Part shown: positions 54,173 through 64,000 of the stretch, piece after piece
Layout of the letters: each line of letters begins with the position of its first letter
How positions within the stretch are numbered: the first letter of the stretch is position 1
Source of the DNA: Saccharum officinarum
Lineage: Eukaryota > Streptophyta > Magnoliopsida > Poales > Poaceae
Assembly: GCA_020631735.1 (NCBI GenBank)
Contig: CM036168.1
Span: forward strand, 95,212,932-95,276,931
DNA length: 64,000 nucleotides
Direction of reading: 5' to 3'
Translations under genes and position numbers: made by a program
The notes under the pieces: model-generated
What the model saw: only the letters and a program-made list of their open reading frames with translations
The model's database searches: none
What the model was told of the DNA's origin: nothing

Positions 54173-55119
54173 GATCGGGGCTGGACGAAGCGCTTGTGCG
54201 TGGGGGCGAGAGGAGGCCAGGCGGAGCGTAGCAGGGCCCACATGTCGGCGCGGTAAAAAGATCGCAGGAGCGTGGAATGGTAGCCGGCTTCACCACGGTG
54301 ATGGTAGACGGATCCTCTTCGTATTTTTTAGCTGTAGAGAAGAGAAGAGATAGAGAGATGGAGCTCACAGCCCTATCCCCCCCCTAAAGTAGAGTTTATG
54401 GAGCTGAACTTGTTTGTCTGAAAATCATTAGAGCATTGCTTAAAAACATGAAGAAGAGAGCAGTCCTAAATAGACCCTGCTTGGCTCGAAACCTTTTATA
54501 GCGGAGCGGTCCTAGATAGGCTCTTAAATTGCTTGGCTTAGAACCAAACCCAAGTCTTATCTTCCCTCCCCACATTCATCAAGAACTCAAAATACTTCCC
54601 TCTTTAAAACTTTGCCTGAAACTCTGTTCCCGACTTCACGTCAATACGGAATACGCCGCCGATAAACTCAACCATGAGCCATCTGCCAAAACCTTTTTCT
54701 TGATTCCTTCTTTAAAGGAAGAATATGTCATAGGCAAAGTAGAGGCACAACTAGACAGTGGAGTCGATGCCGGTGGTCGATGTGTATGGAACATGTGAAT
54801 CTGCGATAGGTCTCACGGCCTCCGTTTATTTCAACGCCATTAAGCCCGACGAACAAAGCGGAAAAGGTAAGATGGTGCAAAGGCCAGCGTAATTCGACAA
54901 TCACCACACAAACACAAATTTCCTCGAAGAAGTATATCAACAATTACAAGATGAAACCATTATTAAACGGGGAAACAACAAAGGAGAGTTCGGTTCAGTT
55001 CGTTGCACTGCCTACTTCTACTCTAATGTCGAAAAAGAAAACTCTACTCCATACTCTGCTTCTCTGAACCGGAATTCTCATTCGACCGTGGGCGAGATCA
55101 TCGAAGAAGCACGTGCATT
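54173..55119. other. Intergenic region between the MULE and the F-box gene
   Basis: No gene is recognised. Open frames (for example 54529-54798) lack domain content. The last part is probably 3' flank of the minus-strand F-box gene. Confidence 0.5.
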
Positions 55120-55912
55120 CTACAGGAGGAAATGCTGCAGGTATCGGAGCCCCTCGTCGGCGCACACGTACCGACACTCGCACATCACTCCGAGCCTCAC
55201 CTTCTCCACCACCATCTCCTCCCCAGCCAGCTCCACGACCACCTCCGCGTCCAGCTTCCCGCCGCCGCAACCGGGCGCCGGCAGCCTCGCGGCGACCCCC
55301 GCCTCACCTCTGCCGCCGAAGGCGACGGCGCCCGCCGCCCTTGCCGCCGGCACCTTGGCGTCCATCATCAGGACCGCCGCCGCGGGTTCGTCCTCTTCCT
55401 CCCCGCGGCGCGCCGTCGTCCGCACCGCCGTCCACCTGACGCGCCACTCCCCCGGCCCGATCGCCGCGTTCCGGTCGCTCAGGTCGACCCCGAACAGGAA
55501 CAGCCCCGCGGAGTTCTTGACATGGGCAGGGGCGGCCCTGTCCGCGGCGACCAGGAAGGACAGCGTGCTCTCGCCGCCCGCCGTGACGATGTCGACGGCG
55601 AAGGAGACGTCCGCGAGGCAGCGGTCGGACGCGGAGCGGAACAGCTTGAAGAGGCGTCGGTGCGGAGAGGAGGAGCACCGCCGGTCGTCGCTGCTGTCGG
55701 TGTCGGGGAGGAGGCCCAGCGCGGAGGGGAAGTGCTGCACGCAGAGCCGCGCCCAGAGGTAGTCCGCGGCGAAGGCGGCGTGCCACGAGGTGGACACGCA
55801 GGAGGTCGCCGCGAGGGACGCGGCGTCGAGGAACGGCGCGACGAGGGGGAGCGGGTGGCGACGGCGGCGCGCGCCGCGCCGGCACTGCTCTCGCCTCGCC
55901 CTCGTCGTGCAT
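55120..55912 (-). CDS. F-box family protein; start unresolved
   Basis: The long minus-strand frame encodes an F-box-like start (LPLVAPFLDAASLAATSCVS, TSWHAAFAADYLWARLC), then FKLFRSASDRCLADVSFAVD, AGLFLFGVDLSDRNAAIGPG, WRVRWTAV and an end VMCECRYVCADEGLRYLQHF. By family knowledge such proteins bind SKP1 through the F-box and bring substrates to SCF ubiquitin ligases. The only nearby ATG (55912, MHDEGEARAV) is in a different frame from the F-box. The F-box frame has no ATG until far upstream (56248-56316), through unlikely sequence. A one-base indel in the GC-rich stretch 55850-55905 (real or assembly error) is the best explanation. No intron is needed elsewhere. The opposite-strand frames here are shadows. 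Confidence 0.65.
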
Positions 55913-56512
55913 CTCAGATTGGGTGGCTGGCTGAGCTCGTATCGTAAGTAGCTCGGTGTTCTCGCGGTCTCGCCTTTACGTGATTGATCCGTGCGCGTCA
56001 CTGCGTTTATTATATCAGCGTTCAGCGAGAGGCCGAGAGCGTACGGACGCCGGAGGAACGGGTTGCAATGGGAGAAGGGTGTGCGGGGCGCGGGGCAGTG
56101 TGCGCGCGCGGATGGAGCACACGTGGTCGGGCAGGATCGCGGTGGCGCGGCGTGCGCTAGGCGCGTGGCGCCCGAGGAGATGCCTTCGAACGGAGCGCGC
56201 CGAGAGAGCGGTGTACGCTGACAACGTGACAAGTACTCCACGCTGTTTTGCAGCCGAGTGATCATGCACAGCATGTCAGCGTACCAATAACAAAATTTGT
56301 GAAAAATATGGGTCACAAATCAGTTCGAGAAATCACAAAATTTGTGGAGAAGGCTTTATTATTAGCTCAGAATATTTTCGATACATCAATGGAGCTCTTA
56401 CACCTTACATTAGTCTCAACATGACCTCATATTGTACAACCATCGGAAGGTAGATCAGCTATGGCTGTTGAGATCTAAGGACTACGTCCAGCACTTCCCT
56501 CTTGTGATCTGT
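55913..56512. other. F-box gene 5' flank and 3' flank of the 56513 gene
   Basis: GC-rich to about 56230 (F-box gene leader or promoter), then AT-rich. No further gene is supported. Confidence 0.5.
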
Positions 56513-56951
56513 TCATTTTCTAGGAACCGTGTAGCCTGCAAGATAATTAATTCAAATAAAAAGAAATACCATGGATAGTCACATATAAAGTTCACAATTT
56601 ACACTATACTCTTATAAATAAACACATAAAACACTTACTTCCGCACTGGAAGCCATGCTCAAATGGCCTCTTACATTGCTCAGCAACATACACAACCTTC
56701 TCCATGCACACGACCTTCTCAATCTCCTTGGTGACCTTGGCGCACAGGCAAGGAACATTTGCCTTCTTGATGACACCACAACAGCCATCTGAAGGAGGGA
56801 TCTTTGGATTCGCTGGAAACATCACGTACTGCTTGCATTCACTTATCAGGCTTTGGAGGTCATTATCACAGCCTCCATCAGCCTGAGAGCCTACGACGGA
56901 CATGGCTACTACAAAAGAGAGGACTAAGAACAAGCTCGGAAGTTTTGCCAT
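56513..56951 (-). CDS. Lipid-transfer/protease-inhibitor-like secreted cysteine-rich protein, copy 1
   Basis: Exon 1 is 56639-56951 and exon 2 is 56513-56535 (donor GGAA|GTAAGT, acceptor TTGCAG); the 103-bp intron keeps frame. The 111-residue product starts with a signal peptide (MAKLPSLFLVLSFVVAMSVV). It has the plant eight-cysteine pattern C...C...CC...CLC...C...C (SECKQY, DGCCGV, PCLCAK, KVVCM, EQCKR) plus a ninth Cys in QCGS, ending SYTVPRK. Reading through the intron would give CFMCLFIRV, less likely. The family (bifunctional inhibitor/LTP/2S albumin fold) binds lipids or inhibits enzymes outside the cell. A paralogue with the same intron lies 3 kb away. A TATA box is at about 57036-57043. 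Confidence 0.88.
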
Positions 56952-57035
56952 GTTTACTAGTACGTTCTTGGGGGTGCCTGTTGAAGGTTACTAAAAGAAC
57001 TGTGTTGTGATGTGAGTGAATTTAGAGCGCCTGGG

Positions 57036-57043
57036 TTTTTATA
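57036..57043 (-). promoter_or_regulatory. TATA box of the 56513-56951 gene
   Basis: The minus strand reads CTATAAAAACC, 85-92 bases upstream of the start codon, a normal plant distance. Confidence 0.6.
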
Positions 57044-58261
57044 GATGTGGTGAGGGAGGGTCACCCAACTTTGTGTCAACTTTATGCTGCACGCTCGATA
57101 TATTAATATGGCGTGGAGTCGAGTTATATGGACAAATGTTAATATTTATGTTGCATGTTATACAAGTGTCAAAATCAGTGTTGCATGTGAGGCAGGTGTC
57201 ATTTTGACATTATATGCTATACATACATGTGTCAGTCTAGAGCTGCATGCCAGACAAGTGTCAAAACTACTGCTACTGTATAGACAAATGTAAACAACTG
57301 GGGCTTCTATATTCACAAGTGTTAAAGGTCAATGATGACATGTAGAAAAGTTGTTCGTGTGAAAACAGAAGGAAGACATAAATGAAAAATAAATGTAATG
57401 CAAGGGAGACATGTGCACATTCGAGAACCACATATTTCATTAATTTGTTTTGAGTGCGGAATGTGAACCCCAATATAAGAAATGTTGATATAAAAGTGGA
57501 GACAATGGCACTTCACCTATATTTTGGACTCCAAGTGCTTATTTGCATACATTTGTTTTGAGTGTGGCGCATAATATCTTTTGGAAAACAAAAGGTATAC
57601 TTCAAACTAGAGATACGACCGTAGGTGAAGATCTACTTTCATCAAAGGTTATAAACAATTTGGGGGTCTTTGCTAAATGTTAATCAAATTTGTTGCCAAA
57701 ACACTAAAAACTAAGCAAAATTGGCTTTGGTTAATCGGTTACTGTTACTGCAATACATATACATTATACCTCTACATGAGATAATACAAACAACATCAAT
57801 GCATTGGAAACCACCCAACAAGAAATGCATCATGCAATAAAACAAAAGAAAAAGCAACAAAAAATGCTTCTAACAAATAAAGTCACTTGGACCTATATTT
57901 AAATATACAAATGGGCATAATTTTACTGTTTGATGTAATAGGCATAAAGAAATTTGGTTAAATTAGTTAATTTGATTTACAACACTTCAAAACTGAATAA
58001 ACCACCGATCACTGAACAACACCAAAGTCTTCACTGAACAGACCACGACAATTTTGGTTCAATGACTTTTTCGACTAAATCTGCTCAAAACTGAATAAAT
58101 AACTGATCACTGAATAACAACATGGTAGTCGTCTGTACTAGCTAGCGGGCGGTGGTAGATGCAGCCATATTGGTAAGTTCCATGCAAAGGGAAATATCTA
58201 TTTTCTCTGTCAACTTTTTATTTTTTTCTTTCAGTTACCCGCCTATCAACCGTCTCTTTTA
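57044..58261. other. Intergenic DNA upstream of LTP-like copy 1
   Basis: AT-rich; a few loosely related short repeats with AAGTGTCAAAA and TTGCATG blocks lie at 57130-57290. No gene. Confidence 0.5.
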
Positions 58262-58540
58262 GCTCCATTTGGCAGCGCTCCATGGAGCAGATTCTCCATA
58301 AGAATCAATCTTGCACTACTAAATAGTATAACTCACACATGTTCTGGTAGGAATTAGACAAGAATCACTTCTCCATTTACATTAGGAGCTGGGAGCTAAG
58401 AAACCACTCTCCCACTGTTCTCTGTTTAATCCTCACCAGAATCACTCTAGCTAGATCAATTCAAATATGCTCTCCATCTCACTCCTATACCAAAATCACT
58501 CAATCAGAGAATCATAGAATTGAGCTCTACCAAACAGGCC
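58262..58540. mobile_element. MITE with TTA target duplication
   Basis: The ends GCTCCATTTGGCAGCGCTCC and (inverted) GGCCTGTTTGGTAGAGCTC are imperfect inverted repeats, flanked by TTA at 58259-58261 and 58541-58543. It is 279 bp and non-coding. Confidence 0.65.
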
Positions 58541-58543
58541 TTA

Positions 58544-59174
58544 GAAGCTACTTTGGGAGCTTTGCCAAAGCACTCCTTCACATATACACAATAACTCGCA
58601 AACATCCTCATGTGTTGTAACGGGACACACAACTTGTTGCGTGATCACCTGTACAACATGTGGCTTAGAGATTTATTCAACAGTCACATCATGTGTTTCA
58701 ATTCATCTCAAAATTGTCCGCGTTTTGTACCTAGAAGTGTGTTGCTTTAATTCATGTGGTTACAATAGGTTTAGAGATTTATCAATGATCGCACCATGTA
58801 TTCCAATTCATTTTTGGATCGGTCTCTGTAACATGATTGTACACTCTGCTCTGGCTCATATGTGTATACGGAAGAGTTCCGAACCATGGAAACTCTTTGT
58901 ATTCTAATTCATTTTAGAATTCAACATCGCACCGTTTTTGGATACGCTACTCTAACTCGTATGGATTGATAGAGACTGGGTCAGTCAGATCCTCATCGGG
59001 CGGTTCTTCTGACAATGATGGACCAAGAACCTCCTCTCTTTAATATTAGAGAAGAGGAGAGTAGAGAAGAGAAGCGGAGTAGAGAAATAGAGGCCCAGGA
59101 TCACTTCATACATATTATATCATAATATAAATTATATTACATTATATAATACAAGTAAATGCAACACATACAAA
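58544..59174. other. Intergenic DNA with diverged short repeats
   Basis: Loosely related units sharing TTCAATTCAT and GATTTAT(C/T)AA(T/C) occur at 58670-58930. No gene was recognised. Confidence 0.45.
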
Positions 59175-59416
59175 GGCTGTGTTTAGTCGAGAAAGTTTGG
59201 GTGAAAAGTTACTGTAGCACTTTTCGTTGTTATTTGGTAAAATTTGTCCAACTATGGATTAATTAGACTCAAAAGATTCGTCTCGAACTTTACAGACAAA
59301 CTATGCAATTAGTTATTTTTTTACCTACATTTAATGCTCCATACATGCGTTTAAAGATTCGATGCGATGGGTGGAAGAGGAAATATTTTGGGTTTGCATG
59401 GCAACTAAACAGGGCC
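59175..59416. mobile_element. Tourist-like MITE (uninterrupted relative of the 16477 element)
   Basis: The ends GGCTGTGTTTAG / CTAAACAGGGCC enclose GTGAAAAGTTACTGTAGCAC and TTTTTTACCTACATTTAATG. It shows the unfilled insertion site of the nested MITE at 16515-16897. Confidence 0.75.
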
Positions 59417-59548
59417 AAACTTATTCAGTAGACAGTCTGACATACAGACCAAGTCTCTTCGCCGAAGGTACAGAGGATGTACACAGCACTTGTTCAGGTA
59501 GGAACGAAATAGCACCGATGTTCGTCATAGTGGATCAATACACGAGCA

Positions 59549-59998
59549 TTAAGCAAGCGCACCAGGAACGTGATAGCCTTCAAAAAAAAAAGCACAACAA
59601 TCTCAAGTCAGATGTGGTATATAAGCTTTTTACTGTTACATACAGTAAGTAGGCTACTTACTTCCGCACTGGGAGCCAGGCTTGAGGGGCCTCTTGCAGT
59701 AGCTGGCGACGTAGACGACCTTGTCCATGCAGACGATCGTCTCCACCGTCGGGGTGACCTTGGAGCAGAGGCACGGTATGTTCACCCTATGGATCACGCC
59801 GCAGCAGGCCGCCGACGGCGGGATCTTGGGATCAGCCGGGAAGCGGACGTAGTCCTGGCAGTTGGTTATCAGGTCCTGCAGGTCCTGGTTGCAGTCGCCC
59901 GTCGGTGGGTCCTCGGGCGTCGTCGTCGCCGGCCTCGCCGCCGCTGCGGCCATTGCAAGGCCAAGCAGAACCATGCACGCGAGGAACAGCCTTGCCAT
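59549..59998 (-). CDS. Lipid-transfer/protease-inhibitor-like secreted cysteine-rich protein, copy 2
   Basis: Exon 1 is 59662-59998 and exon 2 is 59549-59577; the intron is 84 bp (GGAA|GTAAGT ... TTTGAAG). The spliced product has 121 residues and ends GSYHVPGALA, parallel to SYTVP in copy 1. Unspliced, it would stop two codons after the donor (SK, TAG). It has a signal peptide (MARLFLACMVLLGLAMAAAA), a Pro/Thr-rich spacer (ATTTPEDPPTGD), then C...C...CC...CLC...C...C plus a ninth Cys. It is the same superfamily and orientation as 56513-56951, so the pair arose by local duplication. The exon is GC-richer than copy 1. Confidence 0.88.
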
Positions 59999-60113
59999 GT
60001 TTCTGGTTGCTACGGGCCGGCGCTGCTGCTGCTGCTGCTACCGCGCTAGTGTCAGTTTGTAACTATTAGCATGCACTAGCTTGGTGTGTGGTTTTGCCGA
60101 ATGGATGACTGGG

Positions 60114-60122
60114 CTTATATAG
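60114..60122 (-). promoter_or_regulatory. TATA box of the 59549-59998 gene
   Basis: The minus strand reads GCCTATATAAGCCC about 120 bases upstream of the start codon. Confidence 0.6.
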
Positions 60123-60782
60123 GCATCATCATCGTATAACAAGACAAAGTACAATGGTGTTTGCGTCGCATGTGCCTTTGGTTTACCGCAAGTTCAGCCG
60201 TCCTGCCACGGCAAAGCACAGATCGGAGGTATATAGAAAAATCGTCAGAGCCGATGATCACTATTGACTCGAGTCTGGACGCTATATACTGCCTTGGTAT
60301 ATCCCCCATCATGCACGCTAGTGCGGTAATGCCATTGAGGCATATGACTAAACTAATTCCATGGCTCCAGCTATATGATATTCTGAAATATAGATATAGA
60401 GTGTTCCGTTCTCTAAGAAAGTGAAGAGTTATTGAATTATCCACCATTTCACAGAAAACTAATTAATACGTCATCTGTCCAAATTAAATTCCAGAAATTG
60501 ACACTAACTTGTCGTTGCAACTCCGAACAGAAAAAAAGAAAACTAAATGGCGTCCAGAAGATGGAGGATCTGCTATATTTACAAGGCGTATGTCGATTCC
60601 TCCACTGAACTCAGTTCACTCCAGGGACCAGGAGACATGATGTAGCTTTCGCTTCATTTTCTTTGTCAGCGCAGCTGGACCACAGTCTGAACTGTGTTGG
60701 CGTATATTATGCAGAGCTTAGATGTTGCCGTAATGGTTTAGCATACTTGATGTCGAAACAAATTTTAGTTCCCTATACAAAT
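60123..60782. other. Promoter region of LTP-like copy 2 and intergenic DNA
   Basis: No gene or repeat with recognisable ends; the open frames on both strands at 60115-60447 overlap each other and lack domain content. Confidence 0.5.
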
Positions 60783-62295
60783 TTTAGGTGTGGAGATACC
60801 TAGGCGCCAGAACGATAGTATGGTTAACCAAGCTTTTTAACCTTATTTTTCGGTCAAACAAGATGCCTGAAGAATGGGGGAGAAGTATATTAGTACCTAT
60901 CTTCAAGAACAAGGGAGATGTTCAAAGTTGTACTAACTACCGTGGGATTAAGTTGATGAGTCATACGATGAAGCTCTGGGAGAGGGTTATCGAGCATCGC
61001 CTAAGGAGAGTGACACATGTGACCCAAAATCAGTTTGGGTTCATGCCTGGTAGGTCGACCATGGAGGCAATTTTTTTATTACGACAATTGATGGAGAGAT
61101 ATAGGGAGCAGAAGAAGGACTTGCACATGGTCTTTATTGACCTCGAGAAGGCATATGACAAAGTACCGAGAAATGTCATGTGGTGGGCCTTGGAAAAGCA
61201 CAAAGTCCCAACTAAGTACGTTACCCTCATCAAGGATATGTACAGGGATGTGGTGACGTTTGTCCGAACATGTGATGGTGACACCAGTGACTTTCCAATT
61301 AAAATAGGACTGCATCAGGGGTCAGCTTTGAGCCCTTATTTATTTGCTTTGGTGATGGATGAGGTCACAAGGGACATACAAGGTGATATCCCTTGGTGTA
61401 TGCTCTTTGCTGCTGATGTGGTGCTAGTTGACGACAGTAGGGCAGGGGTTAATAGGAAGTTAGAACTATGGAGGCACACGTTAGAGTCGAAAGGGTTCAG
61501 ATTTAGTAGGACTAAGACCGAGTACATGAGGTGCGATTTCAGCGCGACTAGGCACGAGGAGGGAGACGTTAGCCTCGATGGGCAAGTGGTGGCCAAGAAG
61601 GATACTTTTCGGTATTTAAGGTCGATGCTACAAAAGGATGGAGACATTGATGAAGATGTTAGGCATAAAATTTCAGCCGGCTGGTTGAAATGGCGTCAAG
61701 CTTCTGGCGTTCTCTGTGACAAAAGGGTGCCTCAGAAGCTGAAAGGTAAGTTCTATAGGACGGCGATTCGTCCGGCGATGTTATATGGTGCTGAGTGTTG
61801 ACCTACAAAAAGGCGACATGTCCAGCAATTGAGTGTAGCGGAGATGCGTATGTTGCGTTGGTGTTGTGGGCACACAAGGAGGGATAGAGTACGGAACGAC
61901 GATATTCGGGATAGGGTTGGGGTGGCACCAATTGAGGAGAAATTGATTCAACATCGGTTGAGATGGTTTGGACATGTCCAACGGAGGCCTCCTGAGGCGC
62001 CGGTGCGTAGTGGAGTTCTAAAGCGGGCCGATAATGTAAAGAGCGGTAGAGGTCGACCTAAACTAACTTGGGACGAGTCCGTTAAGAGAGATCTTAAGGA
62101 GTGGAATATCCCCAAGGATTTAGCTATGGACAGGAGCGCTTGGAGATTAGCAATCAACGTGCCTGAACCGTGACCTCTTTTGTCTTGTGCCCTTTATGTC
62201 CCTTTATGTGTCTTCCTGTTTCTCGTCTCTTTTGGGTTTCATCTCTAGCCTACCCCAACTTGCTTGGGACAAAAGGCTATGTTGTTGTTGTTGTT
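60783..62295 (+). mobile_element. RTE-type LINE, 5'-truncated, with 3' end
   Basis: Encodes the reverse transcriptase from its finger region ([76 protein letters not shown]) to the C-terminal region (WPTKRR-type, [23 protein letters not shown]). A short 3' UTR follows (CCCCAACTTGCTTGGGACAA) and then (TTG)5. The active-site motif reads FAADV, where the family has Phe-Ala-Asp-Asp, so one catalytic Asp is Ala. A TGA at 61799-61801 stands at a Trp position. The copy is therefore dead. No target duplication was found. Confidence 0.88.
60788..62173 (+). pseudogene. RTE LINE reverse transcriptase remnant
   Basis: The frame is open at 60788-61801 and again, in the same frame, at 61802-62173; the only break is the TGA at 61799. 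The endonuclease domain is missing by 5' truncation. The last 150 residues are closely similar to the LINE fragment in the ARP intron (19869-20315), so both belong to one family. Confidence 0.85.
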
Positions 62296-62699
62296 GATAC
62301 TTTCGATGATTCAAAAACCTCTTATGTCAAATGAAATATATTTGTAATTTGCTAATTCACCAAACACCAGGCCAGAGATGGAGAAGAATGAGATGGAGAG
62401 GAAGAGTGTTGAGAGGGAGAGAAACACTCGAGCGCGAAATAGCATTACCGAACTTAGAAGTTCAGGAGCCCGTGTTACGCAGCTACAACTACAAAATGGC
62501 ACTTGTGGATCAATATACTCCACAGAGGGATATGGAACTATATCGATGTAGAGATGTCATAAAAAATCATACACTACACAGATAACTATAGAACTTAATT
62601 AGGCAATGCGCTTATGTGTAATTCAGTGCCATTTTTTATAGCATAACAAAAATATAAGTAGCTCCAGGCCTCCAGTTCCATCTTTTCCATAAACTGCAG
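62296..62699. other. Intergenic DNA between LINE and phosphatase gene
   Basis: No feature recognised; probably 3' flank of the minus-strand phosphatase gene. Confidence 0.45.
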
Positions 62700-63927
62700 C
62701 TACGGTTGCACTGGCTGGTTCCGTAGCCTCCTTGTCGGATCTGGCTTCACAATTCTAAATTGGTCCCGAACCTCCATCATACTCGAGCTTACAAACTGAA
62801 GAAAACAGAGTAACAATTGTTCAGAGAGAAATGCCAAAATGACGCTCTTTCGGTATACTGCACAAGTCCTCTCATAGTTGTGTACATGGCCAAAGAAAAC
62901 CAAATCCACCTACTCACCCAAAAACCAAAACATGCTACTATGGTTAGCGTATTCAGATCAGCTGGTCATTTCTTTTCATACCAGCCTGACGTAGTTAAGT
63001 TTCAGTTTTCAAGTGTGATTTCTTACCTGGTACTTGAGTAAGAGTGGCTCAACGGAGGCCACAAAAATTGGATCTACATTAACTGGTATTCCGACATGGG
63101 ATGAATACATCGGTCTATGCCTGCAATTTTCATTGAAGTATGGTGATTCTGTTTCTTGTATCTGAATAGCACATATTGCAGATTCAAGAAAAACAAAGTA
63201 TAAAACGAAAGAACTTAAGTATGTAATTTTACTGGGTCGGCATGATCTGTCCATAGCCAAGCTACTTCAAAACAAACATGCTTATGTACTCACCCAATGA
63301 AAATTACCCATGGGGTCCTCGATATATTGACTGATGACAAGTCTTGATTCATCCATTTGTACTATTCAAACAATAAACTTTTCAGAGAGACAATACATAC
63401 ATTTCTAAGTCCGAACAATACACGAAAAGTTCCAATTGATTGTATACCTGCTCCGACTTCTCTGACCACTTATGCTCAGTTGACATCACGACGAAGTGAA
63501 TGCTCCCTTGCTCAATTGAATACCATGGCTTATCCTTACTGACAGCTGGCATTTGGAAATATGACTCATATGCAACTCCACATTCGCCACCTGAATCTGG
63601 GGTCACATATACAGAACCAGACTCTGCATAATCCCTGAGGCAGACAACGCAAGTTCATGGTCAATGATGGTGCATTTCAAGACACAAATCAACTGTTCAG
63701 ATTAGACTGCAAACTTAAGATTTTAAAAGTAGCAGTTACCTTTCGTGATTACCAATAGCGGTCATATAGGGAACTCGAGAAGCGACTGGCGCTATGAGGT
63801 TTAGGAAGAAGTCCCATTCAACCAGAAAGCCTGTAGCATAGCTTATATCTCCTATGTGGAAGACTGAATCGACCTTTCCTGTCTGGATTTCTTTAGCCAC
63901 TGCCTTGGCCAAAGAAATTGATCCAGG
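62700..63927 (-). CDS. Purple acid phosphatase (PAP1-like), 3' part, with probable internal deletion
   Basis: Exons, high to low: 63740-63927, 63448-63634, 63294-63361, 63027-63120, about 62844-62909, 62700-62795; the gene continues past the window. Splice phases agree through the fourth junction. Metal-ligand motifs of metallophosphatases appear in order: GDISY, GNHER, VIFIGHRP, GHVHNYER. DSGGECGVAYESYFQMP and MSTEHKWSEKSEQ identify the PAP1/PAP27-type high-molecular-weight subgroup, secreted binuclear metal phosphoesterases by family knowledge. After GHVHNYERTCAVYR the usual next exon (about 60-80 residues) is absent. Sequence jumps within about 50 bases to an acceptor (TTTCTTCAG) and the C-terminal exon (FVSSSMMEVRDQFRIVKP). 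So either an internal exon was deleted or this is a degenerate copy. Confidence 0.75.
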
Positions 63928-64000
63928 CTGCAAACGCATGCCGTGAGAGTTACTTCTGAATACAAAACCCAGAGTTAAGCGATTCTGTTGCTGGAGGCAA
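63928..64000 (-). other. Phosphatase intron at the window edge
   Basis: The acceptor for the 63740-63927 exon (GTTTGCAG) lies at 63928-63935; the upstream exons are beyond the window. Confidence 0.6.

Noticed and set aside
30893..54185. TCGGGGCTG near both MULE ends as a 9-bp target duplication
   Set aside because: The left copy is about 45 bp outside the matching terminal repeat and that DNA has no counterpart at the right end, so the match is likely chance.
55132..55947. Long plus-strand frames opposite the F-box gene
   Set aside because: GC-rich shadow frames with Arg/Pro-rich products; the minus-strand frame carries the recognisable F-box.
60735..60785. ACAAATTTTAG repeat as the target duplication of the 60783 LINE
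   Set aside because: Both copies lie on the 5' side; nothing similar follows the TTG tail.

Overview
The window reads as nuclear DNA of a panicoid grass, most likely Andropogoneae (sorghum, sugarcane, Miscanthus or maize group). The reasons are spliced grass-type genes, abundant TTA-flanked MITEs, SIRE-type copia elements with very long LTRs, and RTE LINEs ending in (TTG)n. This placement is an inference; no species-specific marker was seen. No CRISPR array, tRNA, rRNA, operon or other bacterial feature was recognised.

Layout. 1-5068: 3' part of a SIRE-like copia retrotransposon (frameshifted pol, 3' LTR) inserted into an RTE LINE (5069-5868). 5868-9060: a field of MITEs, two of them nested. 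8751-11307: a two-exon plant gene of unknown function. 12892-23706: two tandem minus-strand genes for ARP-type apurinic/apyrimidinic endonucleases with the same intron positions. The first (12892-16005) has a one-base frame break just before the catalytic domain. The second (17830-23706) carries a 1.5-kb LINE insertion in an intron. 24270-30940: non-coding, with a Helitron-like 3' terminus, tandem duplications and GC-rich islands.

30945-54172 is one Mutator-like element (MULE), about 9.6 kb without its passenger. It has long terminal inverted repeats built of CCCCGCCATG motifs. It carries a plus-strand gene with a Cys-rich segment, a minus-strand plant-mobile-domain (PMD) gene and a minus-strand MULE transposase. 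These hold about twelve premature stops and no frameshift that I could see; nearly all fit C-to-T change at methylatable sites. A 129-bp hairpin carrying the terminal motif lies between the two convergent genes. A young, complete 13.6-kb SIRE copia element (38785-52419, TSD CACAG, nearly identical LTRs) splits the transposase. It has gag, pol and an additional ORF after pol.

55120-63927, all minus strand: an F-box gene with an unclear start, two paralogous lipid-transfer-like genes each with a tiny second exon, and the 3' end of a purple acid phosphatase gene that seems to have lost an internal stretch. A degenerate RTE LINE lies on the plus strand before the phosphatase gene.

Host functions are base-excision repair (ARP pair), secreted cysteine-rich lipid-binding proteins, ubiquitin-ligase substrate recognition (F-box) and phosphoester hydrolysis. 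They are ordinary neighbours rather than a pathway. The striking content is the multi-gene MULE and the record of nested transposition.
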